A model generated the notes under the pieces. The model was not told where the DNA came from. It made no database searches and saw only the letters and a program-made list of their open reading frames with translations. The position numbers and the translations under genes were made by a program. A DNA stretch of 64,000 bases, from positions 13,613,932 to 13,677,931 of the forward strand of contig CM033732.1 in the NCBI GenBank assembly GCA_019671005.1. Direction: 5' to 3'. Source of the stretch: Hibiscus mutabilis (taxonomy: Eukaryota > Streptophyta > Magnoliopsida > Malvales > Malvaceae). Shown piece after piece: positions 24,749-38,036 of the stretch. How positions within the stretch are numbered: the stretch's first letter is position 1; each line of letters begins with the position of its first letter.

Positions 24749-24990
24749 CGTATAATAACGTATCTAAGGCATGACAATTACACCAAAACAAAAACAATCA
24801 GGCCAGCTTCAAGCAAGGATCCAAGACTTTCATTTCAAACCAAAATCAGTTCACAATCGTAGTAATAAGGCAATGTGTCCCAAGAATATCCCAATATAGC
24901 ATATTTCAAACACATTCCATATAAACAATCACCGAGCATAGCAATCAACATTATATAAACATTAATAACATTCTAATTTTTCATAAACCT

Positions 24991-25005
24991 GGCTCTCTAA
25001 TACCA
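24991..25005 (-). promoter_or_regulatory. Primer binding site of the - strand Tekay element
   Basis: On the - strand TGGTATTAGAGAGCC lies six bases inside the LTR end (GGGGTTACA). It resembles the initiator-Met site TGGTATCAGAGC with small changes. The + strand copy has TGGTATCAAAGCC at 58052-58064. Confidence 0.8.
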
Positions 25006-25433
25006 ACAAATGTAACCCCTTAGCCCGGCCTAGCTGAAGCCGGACTAAAAGAGTCATATTAGGTTTGCCAAAGCAAACCTGAACTAATAACCTAAACCAA
25101 GCCCATTTTTTTTCTTTTTATCTTTTCTAAAAGCATATTATTTTATCCTAAGTGAACATGCTTCAGCGGATACGCCACATTAAATTCAAATTGCGAAATA
25201 AGGTTCTTTCTCTCAACATTTCACATTAGGGACCAAAACGTAATTACTTCAAATTACAAGGTCTTTAACACAATTAAGATTACCTAACCTTAATTAATCG
25301 ATTTTCATGCTTGTACATTAAATTCCAACTAAAAACGGTCATCTAAACTCATTTAATTGCATTCAAAAAATCAGGGACCAAATTGCAAGATTCCTAAACT
25401 TTAGCAAACAGGATTAAACAAAATCAACATAGT

Positions 25434-25830
25434 GTACCGATACAGGCAAACCCTTACTGATATAGATTAACTAACATAACAGCTACCCGTACCGATACAC
25501 GTACAACCATATCGATACGATATGTTGACCCACTCGTACCGATGCAGCCTTGACCCAATATTGATCCCCCTTGCATTTCTCAAAAACTCTGAATTCCAAT
25601 GAGCAATTAGTGTACCGATACGGTACCTCGTGTATCAATATAGTTTTTTAAAATCTAAGGGATCGTACCGATACTCAAACTCGTGTACCGAAACTAATAA
25701 ATTATTTCTTTAAGGCGTACCGATATGGTGGCTAGGCGTACCAATATCCTATGCTTTAATTCGATGAGTGAGCCTTATCAAGACCCCGATTACTGATCCT
25801 TGGGTACCCGAACCGGTACGCAGAGGACTG
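25434..25830. repeat. Cluster of CGTACCGATACG-type palindromic motifs in the Tekay LTR
   Basis: About a dozen near-copies of GTACCGATAC occur in 400 bases, for example near 25434, 25489, 25511, 25537, 25613, 25663, 25716 and 25735. Intervening sequence is not repetitive. The same cluster is present in the + strand LTRs at 53655-53990 and 57295-57620. Confidence 0.85.
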
Positions 25831-27317
25831 TAACGACCTCTAGGTGTAACATATGACACTTTGGCTCACTCTAAACAGCCTTAAGACATTACTAATCAAT
25901 ATATAACATCAAAAACATGCTTGATCATCAACATACCAGCATCTTAAGCAAGCCTAGCAAGTCTAGCACAATCAATCACAAAGTCTATATGCATGCTCTC
26001 TAGTCAACATCCAAAACATAAAACCATCCATATCTCAAGCACTTTAAACTACTTACAAGTCCAAACCAACCATTACAACTTGCACAAATAGGAAGTTCAT
26101 CAAAAACCCTCCCGAATCAAGATTTGACACATTACCCTTATTACTACTATATGACGTTTCGAACCATACTTTGAAAACAAGTTCTTGGAATTCTTTTCTT
26201 GCTTTCTTGTTGCCTCTAACCTTTATTTCTCTGTATGGATGGGAAAAGAGAGCAAAGCACACAAGCATTAGTGAGGTGTGCTATAAAACCAACAACCATC
26301 AATGCATTATAAATCGTTTAACCATTCTTTTATTAACCATTTTCCAAAACACTTTTAAATCATCATTTCAACATCATGCCTTATCAAAACCATGCATTTA
26401 ACATTTCCAAAATAGCATATTAGACCATATGCGACATGTATCATGGATTCTACAGCATAAACCCATATGCAACCCTCATATACATAACATCTCATATGCA
26501 AAGCTTAAAGAGTATTCACATGTATAAATCACATTATACAACAATCCGTCAACATGATACATCAATTCATTATATTGGCTTACAAGTGATCTTTTCTCTA
26601 TCTATTTTCTTTCATCAAACTACATTGGATACACGGATTTCCCAAGTGATATCCCAATCACTTAACAGCTCAATGGCATAGAGTATCAAAACACATGCAT
26701 TACCTCAACACTACCACGGCTCATCCTCCAATCTGGAGTAAACGCCTCCAATGCATCACCTTTACGGTCCCAGCCGAAGTAAAAACTATTGAAGCATTAC
26801 CTCAAAAATATTGGGGTTCACATGGTCAGAGTAAATACTTTCAACTCACCACCTCTACGAACCATGAGAGACTTATTATAGTGCACTTTAAATCCTATGG
26901 CCGGCCAATTATATCCAATTACATTTCTATAACATTTTCAAACCATCACTTGTCAATATAATCCGTTTCATTAACATCAACTCATTGTTTTCATATGCAT
27001 CAATCAAAACCATTTTTCTCAATGCTTTCAACCAAGCATTACCATTGTTCAAAAATATTAACAAATCATGGATTACTTCCAAATTCATAAACATCATTTT
27101 ATAACCATTTTCTAGCACTAAATCATGCTTAAATCATGCATAAACAGTGAGTATTCAATCTATTAAAACAAGTGCATAAAATCTATTTGCCAAATTGAGT
27201 TCAAGAGAGAATTCATTCTTACTTACTTCCGAGCTTAGACTAGCATTTCAAGCTCGATCTAAACTCCCAAACACAACTCTCAAACCTTTGAAAAGTTGTA
27301 AGTCACGTTCTCACTCA

Positions 27318-28597
27318 CCGACACGTAAAGCCTCACTTGTCGATACGGTAACCACGCCTCTAAAGCTTCCGAAACGATCGCTCAAGCTTGAGGATCAACT
27401 TCCCCTAATTTATCCATAAAAAAATAGGGGATTCAATGCATCAAAATGCATTCAAAAACACAGCAACACAAATTCGCATATAACCTCAACATACACTACT
27501 CAATTTCACTCCACAACAACCGAAATCAACATCAAACACCCTCCAAACTTAACCCAGCCACAATCTAACATTTTAACTCATCAATTAACATCTAAAAACA
27601 TAGAAACAACATTCTTACGACTCCAACTTTCAATAAACCTCCACAACTCCTCAAAAACTCATAACTAACAACCTAAAAAATTAGAGATTCACATAGTTTT
27701 GGGATTCTAATGTTAAAACCCACTTATTAACATTATTCTACATCAAAATCATGATTAGAATCAATCAAGAACTTAACAAAACAGATCATATACGAAAATC
27801 CACCAATCTAATCAATTAACCCTTTATTAAACAAATTTTTCATAATTAAATCATTAAATCAAGTTAGAAAACATATGTAAAGGATCAATAACTTGGGAAT
27901 TTCAATAAAGAACCTTGTATTAATAAGGTTCTGAAATGATCCGACACGTAAAGCCTTGCTTGCAGATACGGTAACCATGCCTCTAAAGCTTCCGAAACGA
28001 TCGCTCAAGCTTGAGGATCAACTTCCCCTAATTTATCCACACAGAAATAGAGGATTCAATGCATCAAAATGCATTCAACAACACAGCAACACAAATTCGC
28101 ATAAAACCTCAACATACACTACTCAATTTCACTCCACAACAACCGAAATCAACATTAAACACCCTACAAACTTAACCCAGCCACAATATAACATTTTAAC
28201 TCATCAATTAACATCTAAAAACATAGAAACAACATCCTTACAACTCCAGCATTCAATAAACCTCCACAACTCCTCAAAAACTCATAACTAACAACCTAAA
28301 AAATTAGAGATTCACATAGTTTCGGGATTCCAATGTTAAAACCAACTTATTAACATTATTCTACATCAAAATCATGATTAGAATCAATCAAGAACTTAGC
28401 AAAACAGATCCTATACGAAAATCCACCAATCTAATCAATTAACCCTTTATTAAACCAATTTTCATAATTAAATCATCAAATCAAGCTAGAAAACATATGT
28501 AAAGTATCAATAACTTGGGAATTTCAATAAAGAACCTTGTATTAACATGGTTCAGAAATGATCCGACACGTAAAGCCTCGCTTGCCGATATGGTAAC
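27318..28597 (-). repeat. ~622-bp tandem triplication within the Tekay LTR
   Basis: Copies begin with CCGACACGTAAAGCC at 27318, 27941 and 28563, a period of 623 and 622. The third copy is cut after 35 bases by the Athila element and continues at 40334-40900. Copies end AAGAACCT. Between copies lies an extra ~25-base linker containing AACCTT...AAGGTT, absent after the third copy. Confidence 0.9.
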
Positions 28598-30094
28598 TGT
28601 TAAGTATCTAAAAGTACTGTTTTATTACCTTGTTTATTCTTATTATTGCTAGACTTAGGCTCATATTAGTTGCATTATTACTCATTCATGCATGTTTGCA
28701 TCGTTTCCTTGGTGGACAAGCTTGATTTCATATTGTGCTCAATTTTGTGGAAAAAGATACTACTTTGGTGTCTTTTTGTGTGTGCGTGCAGAATCACTTG
28801 CCAAAGCAAGGCTGGAAGCAGTTCCCAGGGCAATGCATGAAGGAGATGCCGAGCTAGTTGCAAGGGCAATGTTCGACAAGGAATAAGATGATATGGTAGT
28901 CGAAATTGATGATTAGATAAGCCCGAGATGAAGTGGAGCAAAGCTAAATCCCAAAGGAGTTTGATTTCCATGCAGAGGTTAAAGAGAAATTAAATCCCAA
29001 GAAGATAGGAGAAGTTCAAGTTCTAGAAGAAATTTAAATATAATAAAGAATTATATTCTTTAAAGATAATTTAATTCCAACTTAACTTCCTCCTCAAAAA
29101 AGACTTTGACCTAGCCCTATAAATTAAGGATCAAGCCGTCAACTCCAAGGGGAGAGATGAGAGAAATTTTGACAAGATCAAAGGGGGAGATATCAACAAA
29201 GAGGCTTCAACCATTCTTCATCTTTTTCTTTCTTGTTCAATTAGGTTTATGCTAGGAATTCTTTGTCTTGTGTTTCTTTGGAACCTAGCCATGAACTAAA
29301 TCTATTTGGCTAAGGTTATTGTGTTTTGTGGTTGTGAGAAACAATTGGATTTTGTTTAGGTAATAAGAGTTTGCACTTTCAATTCAAGGTTTACTCATTC
29401 TTGGTTCTTATTCTTGTTTGCGAGTGAATTGGGAGACGATCTCGTAACTTTATCTATTTATCTAATATCGGGAGAGTTAGATTCAAGAAACGAATGAGTA
29501 TGGTCTTTATTCAATCTATTGATGGTGAAGATTAATCCAGCTTAGGAATAAGTTAAGGATTTCAACGGCTAAGAAGAGCGCAAGATTGGTTGTTGTTCAT
29601 CCTTGATTCACGCAGGGATGTATTATCAAGGCATGCACAAATAGCTAGAGTTTTGACTTAGGGATAAGAAGAAACCATTGAAGAACGCTCCGCCGAACCT
29701 TGGAGTTGCTGCCCAGCCACCCAAGTAGTTTCCCAACTAGTCGCCCAGGCAACCATCGATTAGTTGCCAAAGCAACCCCGCTGTGCAAGTTGCCACGGCA
29801 AATGAGTTGCCCTTGCACTCTTTTACCAAGATGATCCAATCGGCTATCACACCTCAACTCACGATAACCTAGCCTATTCTCTCTCATTTGATTACATCTT
29901 CTTTTACTTATTTGCTTTCAAGTTTAGTTGTTAGTTAAACTCCTACAATCTTCTACGTGTGTTTCTTTTACTTTTTACAGTGCAAGAGATTAGATTCTTG
30001 AAGTGGCACCAATCCTTGTGGAGATGATATCTTTTATACTATAACTTGCGACGTGTACACTTGCACAATTGCGGAGCACTTATTACGCGCAACA
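28598..30094 (+). repeat. 5' LTR of the + strand Athila element
   Basis: It begins TGTTAAGTATC and ends CGCGCAACA. It differs from the 3' LTR by scattered substitutions and by one fewer 36-bp minisatellite unit (28822-28857). It carries a perfect TTGCCACGGCAA at 29790-29801. Confidence 0.92.
29118..29124 (+). promoter_or_regulatory. TATA box of the Athila 5' LTR
   Basis: TATAAAT stands after CTAGCCC and is shared at the same place by all three LTRs of this family here (11849, 39361). It is the likely promoter for the genomic transcript. Confidence 0.6.
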
Positions 30095-30100
30095 AGTTTT

Positions 30101-30118
30101 TGGCGCCGTTGCCGGGGA
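30101..30118 (+). promoter_or_regulatory. Primer binding site of the + strand Athila element
   Basis: TGGCGCCGTTGCCGGGGA lies six bases after the LTR end and is identical to the site of the - strand element at 14834-14851. Confidence 0.9.
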
Positions 30119-30213
30119 TTGGCAATAGCAACTTTGTTTTTATTTTCTTGCACTTTTTATTTTTTCTTGTTTAAGATTCAAAGGGTTAACAAACTTTCGT
30201 TTTGCATTGGTAT

Positions 30214-32408
30214 ATGACCAGGGCGAGACCGATTACACCAGAATATCCCTTTAATCCAGAAATCGAACGAACCTTGCAAAGACTTAGACGAAGGTTAAGA
30301 GTAGCAATGGCTAATCAAGACGGCAATATGAATCAAGATGTTCCAGCAGGAGGATGAGTGATTTTTGCACGAAACAGAACTATTCGAGACTATCTTGAAG
30401 AAGATCTTGAAGGACTTAATCCAGGAGTTGTCACACCTGAAATTGAAGCAGACCACTTTGAGTTGAAACCGGTGATGTTTAATACGATCAACATAATTGG
30501 TCAATTTGGCGCCTCAGCAACTGAAGATGCACGACAACATCTTAAATCTTTCGTCGAGATTTGAAATTTATTCAAAATACAAGGAGTCACCCCCGATGTT
30601 TTACTACTAAGATTATTCCCCTATTCACTGAGGGATAGGGCGAAAACATGGTTGAATAGTATTCCTGCTGGATCAATAGGATCTTGGACCGATCTTTGTC
30701 GTTATTTCCTTGCTCGATTTAATCCTACAAATTTGACTGATAAGCTTCGTAACGAAATTAATTCTTTTCGGCGAGCAGATGATGAATCCATGTACGAGGC
30801 TTGGGAGCGATATAGATAACTTCTACACAAATGCCCCCTACACGGATTCCCAGTGTGGACACAAGTGACAATGTTTTACAACGCTCTGAATACACCAACA
30901 AGGATGATGCTAGATGCCTCGGGAAACGGTATACTCCTAGATAAGTCGCTGGAGGAAGTAATGCAAATTCTAAATAGGCTTGCCAAGAATGATTATCAAT
31001 TCCCATCTGCTAGAAGAGGAGGAGATAGACGCCAAGCCACAATACATGAACTGGGATCATCAGACTCAATTTCGGCACAATTGGCCACTCTAACCAAGAT
31101 GGTCCAGAACATGCAGAAACCAAACAACACACAGGAAGTCAAGGTAATGGATTCCTTTTGTGAGTTATGTGGTGGTAACCATGATTCTTCTGAATGTATA
31201 CAGAATCTGGAATCCAGCTTATATGTGGGGAATTATAACCGGAACAACAATGTGATGTCTAATACATACAATACAGCTTGGAAGAAGCACCAGAATTTTT
31301 CATGGAGTAATCCCAACGATGCTCTAAACCAGCACAATCAGAATGCACAAGCATCAGGATTCCAGCAGAATATGCCACGGCAACAGTTGCCGCAACAACA
31401 ACCGACAACATCTAGTTTTTTGGAAAATTCTCTCAATGCTTTTATGTTAAAAACTGAATCTTATATGGCTGAGAATAGTAACTTCATAAAAAGAACTGAT
31501 GCTTTTATTAACATGACCGATATGAGATTGCAAAACCAAGAGGCGGTAATCAAATCATTGGAAAATCAAGTCGGACAATTTGCTCAAAACCTGAATACTA
31601 GACCGCAAGGAGGTTTACCTAGCGATACTGAAGTCGCAAGAGGAACTAGCCATGAGTAATGTAAGGCGATCACCACTAGAAGTGGCCAACAACTTAAAGA
31701 GGCTCAAGCTCGCTCATCAAACAAAACTCCACGAAAAGAACAAGACGAACTCAGCGGCAAAGCCTTAGATGCTGAACCAAGAATTGTCGCGGCAACCAGC
31801 GATAAGCATGCCTCAGCAACCGGTTATAAGGATGCCTCGGCAACAAACGATAGGCACGCCACGGCAACCCCAGTTGACAATACCTCGGCAACTCCAGTTG
31901 CCCTGGTAATGCCATCAATCAGGTTCCAGACCAATGATAGGATCGAAGATATCCAACTTCCACCACCATTCCTACAAAGGTTGAAGCGACAAAAGCAAGA
32001 ATATCAATTCAAGAAGTTCCTTCATATCCTAAAGCAATTCCACATCAACTTGCCATTGGTTGAAGCAATTGAACAAATGTCAAACTATGCCAAGTTTCTT
32101 AAAGACATTGTGTCCAAGAGAACAAGGCTATGAGAGTTTGAAACAGTTGCCGCAACAGAGGGATGCATGGCCATGTTGCACAATCACATGCCACCCAAGT
32201 TGAAGGATCCCAAAAGTTTCACATTACCTTGTTCCATCGGAAACCACTATGTCGGGAAAGCATTATGTGACCTTGGAGTAGGCATAAACTTGATGCCTAA
32301 ATCGATTTTCCAAAAACTAGGAATCGGGAAGGTAAGACCTACAACAGTTATGCTACAGCTAGCCGACAGATCCTATGTGCATCCAAAGGGAAAATCGAAG
32401 ACATACTA
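30214..32408 (+). pseudogene. Athila gag-protease pseudogene
   Basis: The ATG at 30214 opens a frame that continues, apart from stops, to about 32395. Stops are at 30355 (TGA), 30562 (TGA), 30817 (TAA), 31657 (TAA) and 32131 (TGA). The capsid-like region spans about 30480-31020. A zinc knuckle C-x2-C-x3-H-x4-C lies near 31160-31200, followed by Asn- and Gln-rich stretches. A segment at 31780-31910 encodes Ala/Thr/Asp repeats made of TTGCCNNGGCAA-like words. The protease Asp-Leu-Gly site is near 32270. A one-base loss in an A run near 32395 shifts the frame before pol. The long open stretch 30853-31659 (268 codons) is the best preserved gag piece in the window. Confidence 0.88.
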
Positions 32409-35400
32409 GTAAAAGTTGATAAATTTATTTTTCTCGCTGACTTTATTGTTTTGGATTGTGAAGTAGATAAACATGCACCTATCATTCTCGGGAGACCCTT
32501 CCTAGCAACAGGGAGAACCTTGATCGCTGTTGAAAAGGGAGAACTCACAATGAGGGTGAATGACCAGCAAGTTAAACTAAATGTGTTCCAAACACTAAGG
32601 CATGTCGATGATCCAGAAGAATGCCAACTTCTCCATGCCACAGTAGAGTTTAACTTCGACGAGGAATTTAGTTACCTCGACAAATACATTGTTGATCAAG
32701 AGGAACCTGAGGAGTATCAAGAACCGATCGATAAGGAACAACAAGAAGAGGCAAAATGGTTAGTCAATCGACCAGGTACATACTTTGAACCACTGGATTG
32801 CTCAGGTAAGGAAGGTAAGCTCGAAAAGCCCTCTATTGAAAAACCATTGATTCTTGAGTTGAAACAGTTGCCTGTAATTATTTCCTCTAAGTTACAGCCT
32901 GAGCAGGAAAAGAAGCTGATCAAAATGTTGATGCTACACAAGAAGGCAATAGGGTGGACAATTGTCGACTTGAAGGGAATTAGCCCGATCGTGTGCATGT
33001 ACAAGATTTTGTTGGAAGATGATCACAAACCTTCGATTGAGGCCCAGAGGAGACTGAATCATGCCATGAAAGGGGTTGTAATGAAAGAAATCATCAAGTG
33101 GCTTGACGCCGTCATCATATACCCTATCTCTGATAGTACATGGGTAAGTCCGGTACAAAGTGTACCGAAAATAGAGGTATAACAGTGGTAAGTAATAAAA
33201 ACAATGAACTCATTCAAACCAGGACTGTGACTAGTTTGAGGGTTTGTATGGATTATTGAAAGCTAAACAAAGCCACTAGGAAAGATCACTTCCCATTACC
33301 CTTTATTCATCAAATGCTTGACCATCTTACAGGTAAACCCTTTTATTGTTTTCTTGATGGTTATTCAGGTTACAATCAAATTGCCATAGCACCAGAAGAT
33401 CAAGAAAAGATAACCTTCATATGCCCATACGGTATTTATGCTTTCCGAATGATGTCGTTCGAATTGTGTAACGCCCCGGCAACCTTCCAAAGATGCACGA
33501 TGGCACTCTTTTCAGACATGGTCGAAGAATTCCTTGAGATCTTGATGCATGATTTTTTTGTTTTTGGTAATGACTTCGACAGCTACCTCGGCAATTTAGA
33601 GAAGGTGTTGGCAAGATGTGAAGAAACCGATTTAGTCCTTAATTGGGAGATACGCCATTTTATGGTAGATGAAGGAATAGTGCTCGGCCACAAGATTTCA
33701 TCCAAGGGAATTGAAGTAGACAAAGCCAAGGGGGACGTGATCGAGAGATTACCCCCACCAAGTTTGGTTAAAGGAATCCGAAGCTTTCTTGGACATGCAG
33801 GTTTTTACAGGAGGTTCATTCATAATTTTTCTAAAATTAATAAACCCTTGTGCAATTTGCTTGAACATGATAAAGCCTTCAATTTTGAAAATTCTTGCAC
33901 CCAAGCATTCGAAACCCTAATAGAAAAGCTCGCCTCAACACCTATTGTCATTCCACCAGATTAGACGCTACCTTTTGAGCTTATGTGTGATGCAAGTGAT
34001 TTCGCGGTAGAAGCAGTCCTAGGCCAACGCACAGGTAAGACCTTTCATATGATATACTACACTAGTAAAACTCTTAATAGTGCTCAACTGAATTACACAA
34101 CGACAGAGAAAGAGTTACTAGCCGTAGTTTTCGCATTTGACAAGTTCCGATCCTATTTGATTGGTACAAAGGTGATTGTTCATACAGACCATTCGGCAAT
34201 TAAGTATCTATTTGCTAAAAAGGATGTCAAACCTCGTTTGATTCGTTGGATATTAATTTTACAAGAGTTTAACATTGAAATTAAGGACAGAAAAGGAACA
34301 AAAAATCAAGTGGTCGATCACTTATCACGCCTAGAACGCAATAGGGAGGAGGACACGAATTTAGAGATATGTGATGCATTCCCGGATGAGCAACTGTTAG
34401 TTGCCTCGACAACCATGGATGCGCATGCCTCGACAACCCTCGACGCCTCGGCAACTCTAGACGCGCACGTCTTGGCAACCATGGAAGCAGTTGCCACGGA
34501 AGCACATGCCTCGGCAATACCCTAGTACCCAGATTTATCTAATTTCCTTGTTTTTGGTATTTTACCTTATGGCCTTACTCCCCAAGGGAAGAAGCGGTTC
34601 CGCCATGATGCTAAGAATTACTTTTGGGAAGAGCCTCTTTTGTTTAAATAATGTGCAGATCAGGTCATACACCGATGTGTCCCTGAAGAAGAGCAGCAGA
34701 ATGTACTCCAACAATGTCATTCTTCACCCTATAAAGGACATTTTGGAAGAACACGTACCGCGGCCAAAGTTTTGCAATCCAGTTTGTATTGGCCAACACT
34801 GTACAAAGATGCCCAAGAATTTTACAAGCAATGTGATCATTGCCAGAGGACGGACAATATCTCTAGACAACATGAGATTCTGCTCCAAAACATCATCGAG
34901 GTGGAATTGTTCGATGTATGGGGGATTGATTTTATGGGACCTTTCCCATCTTCATTCGACAACCTCTACATTCTACTTGTCGTCGACTACGTGTCTAAAT
35001 GAGTTGAGGCAGCTGCAGTTCCCACCAACGATTCCAAGACAGTGCAAAGATTCTTGCAGAAAAATATATTTACACGGTTTGGGATGCCGAGAGCAATTAT
35101 CAATGATGAAGGCAAGCACTTCAACAACAAACTCATCGTCAAGATGTTACAACACTTTGGTGTATCTCACAAGATTGCCACGGCATATCACCCACAAACC
35201 AATGGGCAAGCAGAAATTTTCGACCGGTAATTGAAGGGTATACTCGAGAAAGTTGTAAATCCCTTTAGGAAGGATTTGTCAGTAAGACTAGATGACACAC
35301 TTTGGGCATATCACACTGCATTCAAAACACCCTTAGGTATGTCTCCATTTCGACTTGTCTATGGCAAAACATGCCATCTACCGGTGGAAATCGAACACAA

Positions 35401-35806
35401 GGCATATTTGGCAATCAAGACTGTGAATATGGATTGGGAAAGTGCCAGACAAAAGCGTTTGTTAGACCTCAACGAGATAGAAGAAATCCATGCACTCGCC
35501 TATAACAATGCACAAATCTACAAGGAGAAAACAAAGCAATGGCATGACAAGAAACTATTATCGCGGCAATTCATGCCAAGGCAACTAGTTCTCTTATTCA
35601 ATTCTCGGCTAAAACTTTTCCCAGGAAAACTGAAACCAAGATGGTCGAGACCATTCAAAGTTGTCAAACCATTCTCCCATGGTACCGTGATAATCAAGTC
35701 CATCACTGACGAACATGAATTCAAAGTTAACGGACAAATATTGAAGCACTACAACGGTGTCCATGCGGAACGTAACAAAGAAGTGGTCACCTTAGGAGAT
35801 GCATGA
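32397..35806 (+). pseudogene. Athila pol pseudogene: RT, RNase H, integrase
   Basis: Frame one is open to 33182, covering the linker and RT N-terminus. A small deletion near 33170 shifts to a second frame that persists to 35806. Stops in it are at 33257, 33962, 34523, 34649, 35000 and 35228. RT ends about 33780. Its catalytic Asp-Asp is His-Asp here (near 33549), which would inactivate it. RNase H (33965-34330) keeps its acidic residues. Integrase has an intact His-His-Cys-Cys finger (34720-34850) and apparently intact Asp, Asp, Glu. No chromodomain is seen, as expected for Athila. Codons at 34410-34520 encode an Ala/Thr/His-rich insert made of the palindromic motif. Confidence 0.9.
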
Positions 35807-36404
35807 GCATGTTCTCCTTTCAATATTTTCTTTTTCTTTTTCTTTTTATTTTTTTCTTTTCGAACTTATTATTATTATTATTTAATTTCGGTTACTTTTT
35901 TTCTTTTAGGATAGATTTATTTATTTTCTTTAAGATTAAGACTACATCTTTCTTTCATATTTATCTAATTGTTTTTAAAATTTTAAGTTTAAGAATTTCT
36001 TTGCACATCTTTATTTATTTTATTTTCTTTTATTAGTTTATCTTTAATTTTAATCCTTATTTTATTTGATTTTGAATTGTAGGAAAAGAGTTCAGGATAA
36101 AGAGGAATTTTGATTCAAGAATGAAACTTCTTCAACAAGGAAATTAATGGGCTGAATCTAAGGCTTATATTAAGCCTCCAATTTACCCTAAAAAACCCCT
36201 TAGCCGTCACCCTTCCCCTAAATCGAAACCCCTTTCTTCTTTATTCCAAAATTAATCTCACCCACCATATTTACTACCTATCTTTTCTATTTAACCCATC
36301 ACCCTTAACTTCCAAGAAACCTATTCCTAATTTTCATCTTGCAACTTTTAGTTTCTTTTGCTTTCTTTTCTTTGATTTTACCAAACTCACAATCAAGATC
36401 ATCC
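35807..36404. other. T-rich spacer between pol and third ORF
   Basis: This is a T-rich stretch with many TTTCTTTT words. Only a composition-driven hydrophobic frame is open. It may hold a splice site for the third ORF, but I see no clear one. Confidence 0.6.
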
Positions 36405-37934
36405 ATGGCATCCAAAATCAAATTTTTGGTTCATCCAAGTTCCTCCAAAGAACCAAGATACAAGAAGTTTGCTACACCGGTGGTTCAAGAAAGATTTCAC
36501 TCCAAGTTTGAAAGCCAGAAGATTTGTGAATAACAAGGCTTTGAATACTCCAACTCTCATCAAGATTTCGGCCTTGAACCATTCATCTTCGAAAGGATTG
36601 CACATCAAAAGTGGCAAATCTTTTGCCATCAATCGGAACTGGGTAACATCTCATGGGTAAGAGAATTCTATGCTCACTCACATAACCCGAATAATCCTTA
36701 TGTTTTTGTTCGTGACAAGGCTATACTCATATGCCCCGAAAACATCAACACCTTTTACGGGCTAAACATTGGGAAGGATGAGCATCAAGACTTTGTTGAT
36801 CAACTCACGCCCAAGGAACTCGACAAGGTGCTTCAAGAACTCACTCTACCGGGAACTCATTGGAACGACGATAAATACAAGGGCACGGTAAATCGCCTTC
36901 GGCTTAAACCCGAGGCAAAATTATGGAATAAGTTTGTTAAAACTTCTTTAATGCCCACCACACACAATACTACCGTTGATACACCTCGTCTTTTGCTCAT
37001 ACATTCTATCTTGCATAATCGCATCACTAACATTGGAAAAATTATATGTGATGAGATTTTTGTATGTAGCATAAAAGACAAGGGTTCTCTTTTCTTCCCT
37101 TGCTTAATTTCCAATCTTTGCAAGGAGATGCATGTCCCAAGTGAGTCCGCTGATGAAAAAGCCCTACCAAAGTCTGGTTGGAATCGAGCACAAATTCGAA
37201 AGCTATTGGGAGAGGCACCGGTAAAATCCTCGACGCCTTCAATTGCTGCGGCAACTCCTGCCGCCTCGACAACTCCTAATGCCTAAGTAACCGATACCCG
37301 GACAACTCGGATAGCAGCCCCAGGACAACTTGAATCATTCTTACAACCGTTGGAGAACCGCCTTCGGCAAATTGAAGACCGGCAACTAATGTTCATGCGG
37401 TACATGAAGGATCACAACAATGCCATCACCCAAGTCATCCTGGAAAAGTACCCGGACAGCCGCGTGCCGTTCCCAATCTTTCCTGCTAAAATCCTTGCCA
37501 CGGTAACCAATGAAGCAGTTGCCATGGAAACCGCAACAGATGATGCCGCGGCAACCTACACTGCGCCTGCCCAAGCAGTTGCCGCGGTAACTAATAATGA
37601 ATATGTTGCGGCAACCAAAGCTAAAGACGCCCCGGCAACCACTGCAAATGCCAAAGGTAAAGCACATATGCCCGAATCAACTCGTACTGAATCATTATAT
37701 GATTTTTTAGATTCGGACGAGTCCTCCATTGCACTAACAAAGATTGCACCAATCGAATCATCCAAGCCTAAGCAAAAAGCCAATGACATTGATGAAGAGG
37801 ACGATGAGGACAACCCCATACGAGGATCGATTCCACCATCGGCAACAAGGAAGCAACCACTACGTTCAAGCAAAAGAATCAAGACACCGACCAAAAGGAA
37901 ACTAATCATCCACGACGATGAACTCTCGGAGTAA
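36405..37934 (+). pseudogene. Athila third ORF (putative plant transposon protein domain), nearly intact
   Basis: From the ATG at 36405 (Met-Ala-Ser-Lys) one frame of 510 codons runs to the stop at 37934, broken only by TAA at 36531 and 37284. Residues about 60-260 form the conserved domain (WQIFC, REFYAH, PTTHNT, HSILH-type words) shared with 5756-7185. I take it as the putative plant transposon protein family, by recollection. The tail from about residue 280 is Ala/Thr-rich, then acidic (Glu/Asp run near 37785-37820), then basic with Lys/Arg clusters. There is no signal peptide or clear membrane span, so an envelope role is not supported. The C-terminal basic region could bind nucleic acid; this is inference. 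Confidence 0.75.
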
Positions 37935-37998
37935 GTCATTGTTTGCATTTTACTTTTCTTTATTATTATTTTTGTTTTTTTATTTTTCTTTGTTACAT

Positions 37999-38036
37999 GC
38001 ATTGAGGACAATGCCTCACTCGAGTTTGGGGGGATT
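37999..38036 (+). promoter_or_regulatory. Internal polypurine tract with AGGA-loop hairpin
   Basis: GCATTGAGGACAATGC (37999-38014) forms a 6-bp stem with loop AGGA. GAGTTTGGGGGGATTG (38022-38036) follows. The terminal module at 38773-38810 has the same loop and the same AGTTTRGGGG core. The equivalent in the - strand copy is 5625-5662. Confidence 0.65.

Larger units (their letters stand above)
25011..28597 (-). repeat. 5' LTR of the - strand Tekay element, first part
   Basis: It starts TGTAACCCC (+ strand) and continues to the Athila insertion at 28598. It resumes at 40334 and ends GAGGCGTTACA at 41531. It contains the palindromic motif cluster (25434-25830) and a segment present in three tandem copies, so the LTR is longer than the 3.45 kb of its relatives. 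No real coding region is seen. Confidence 0.88.
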
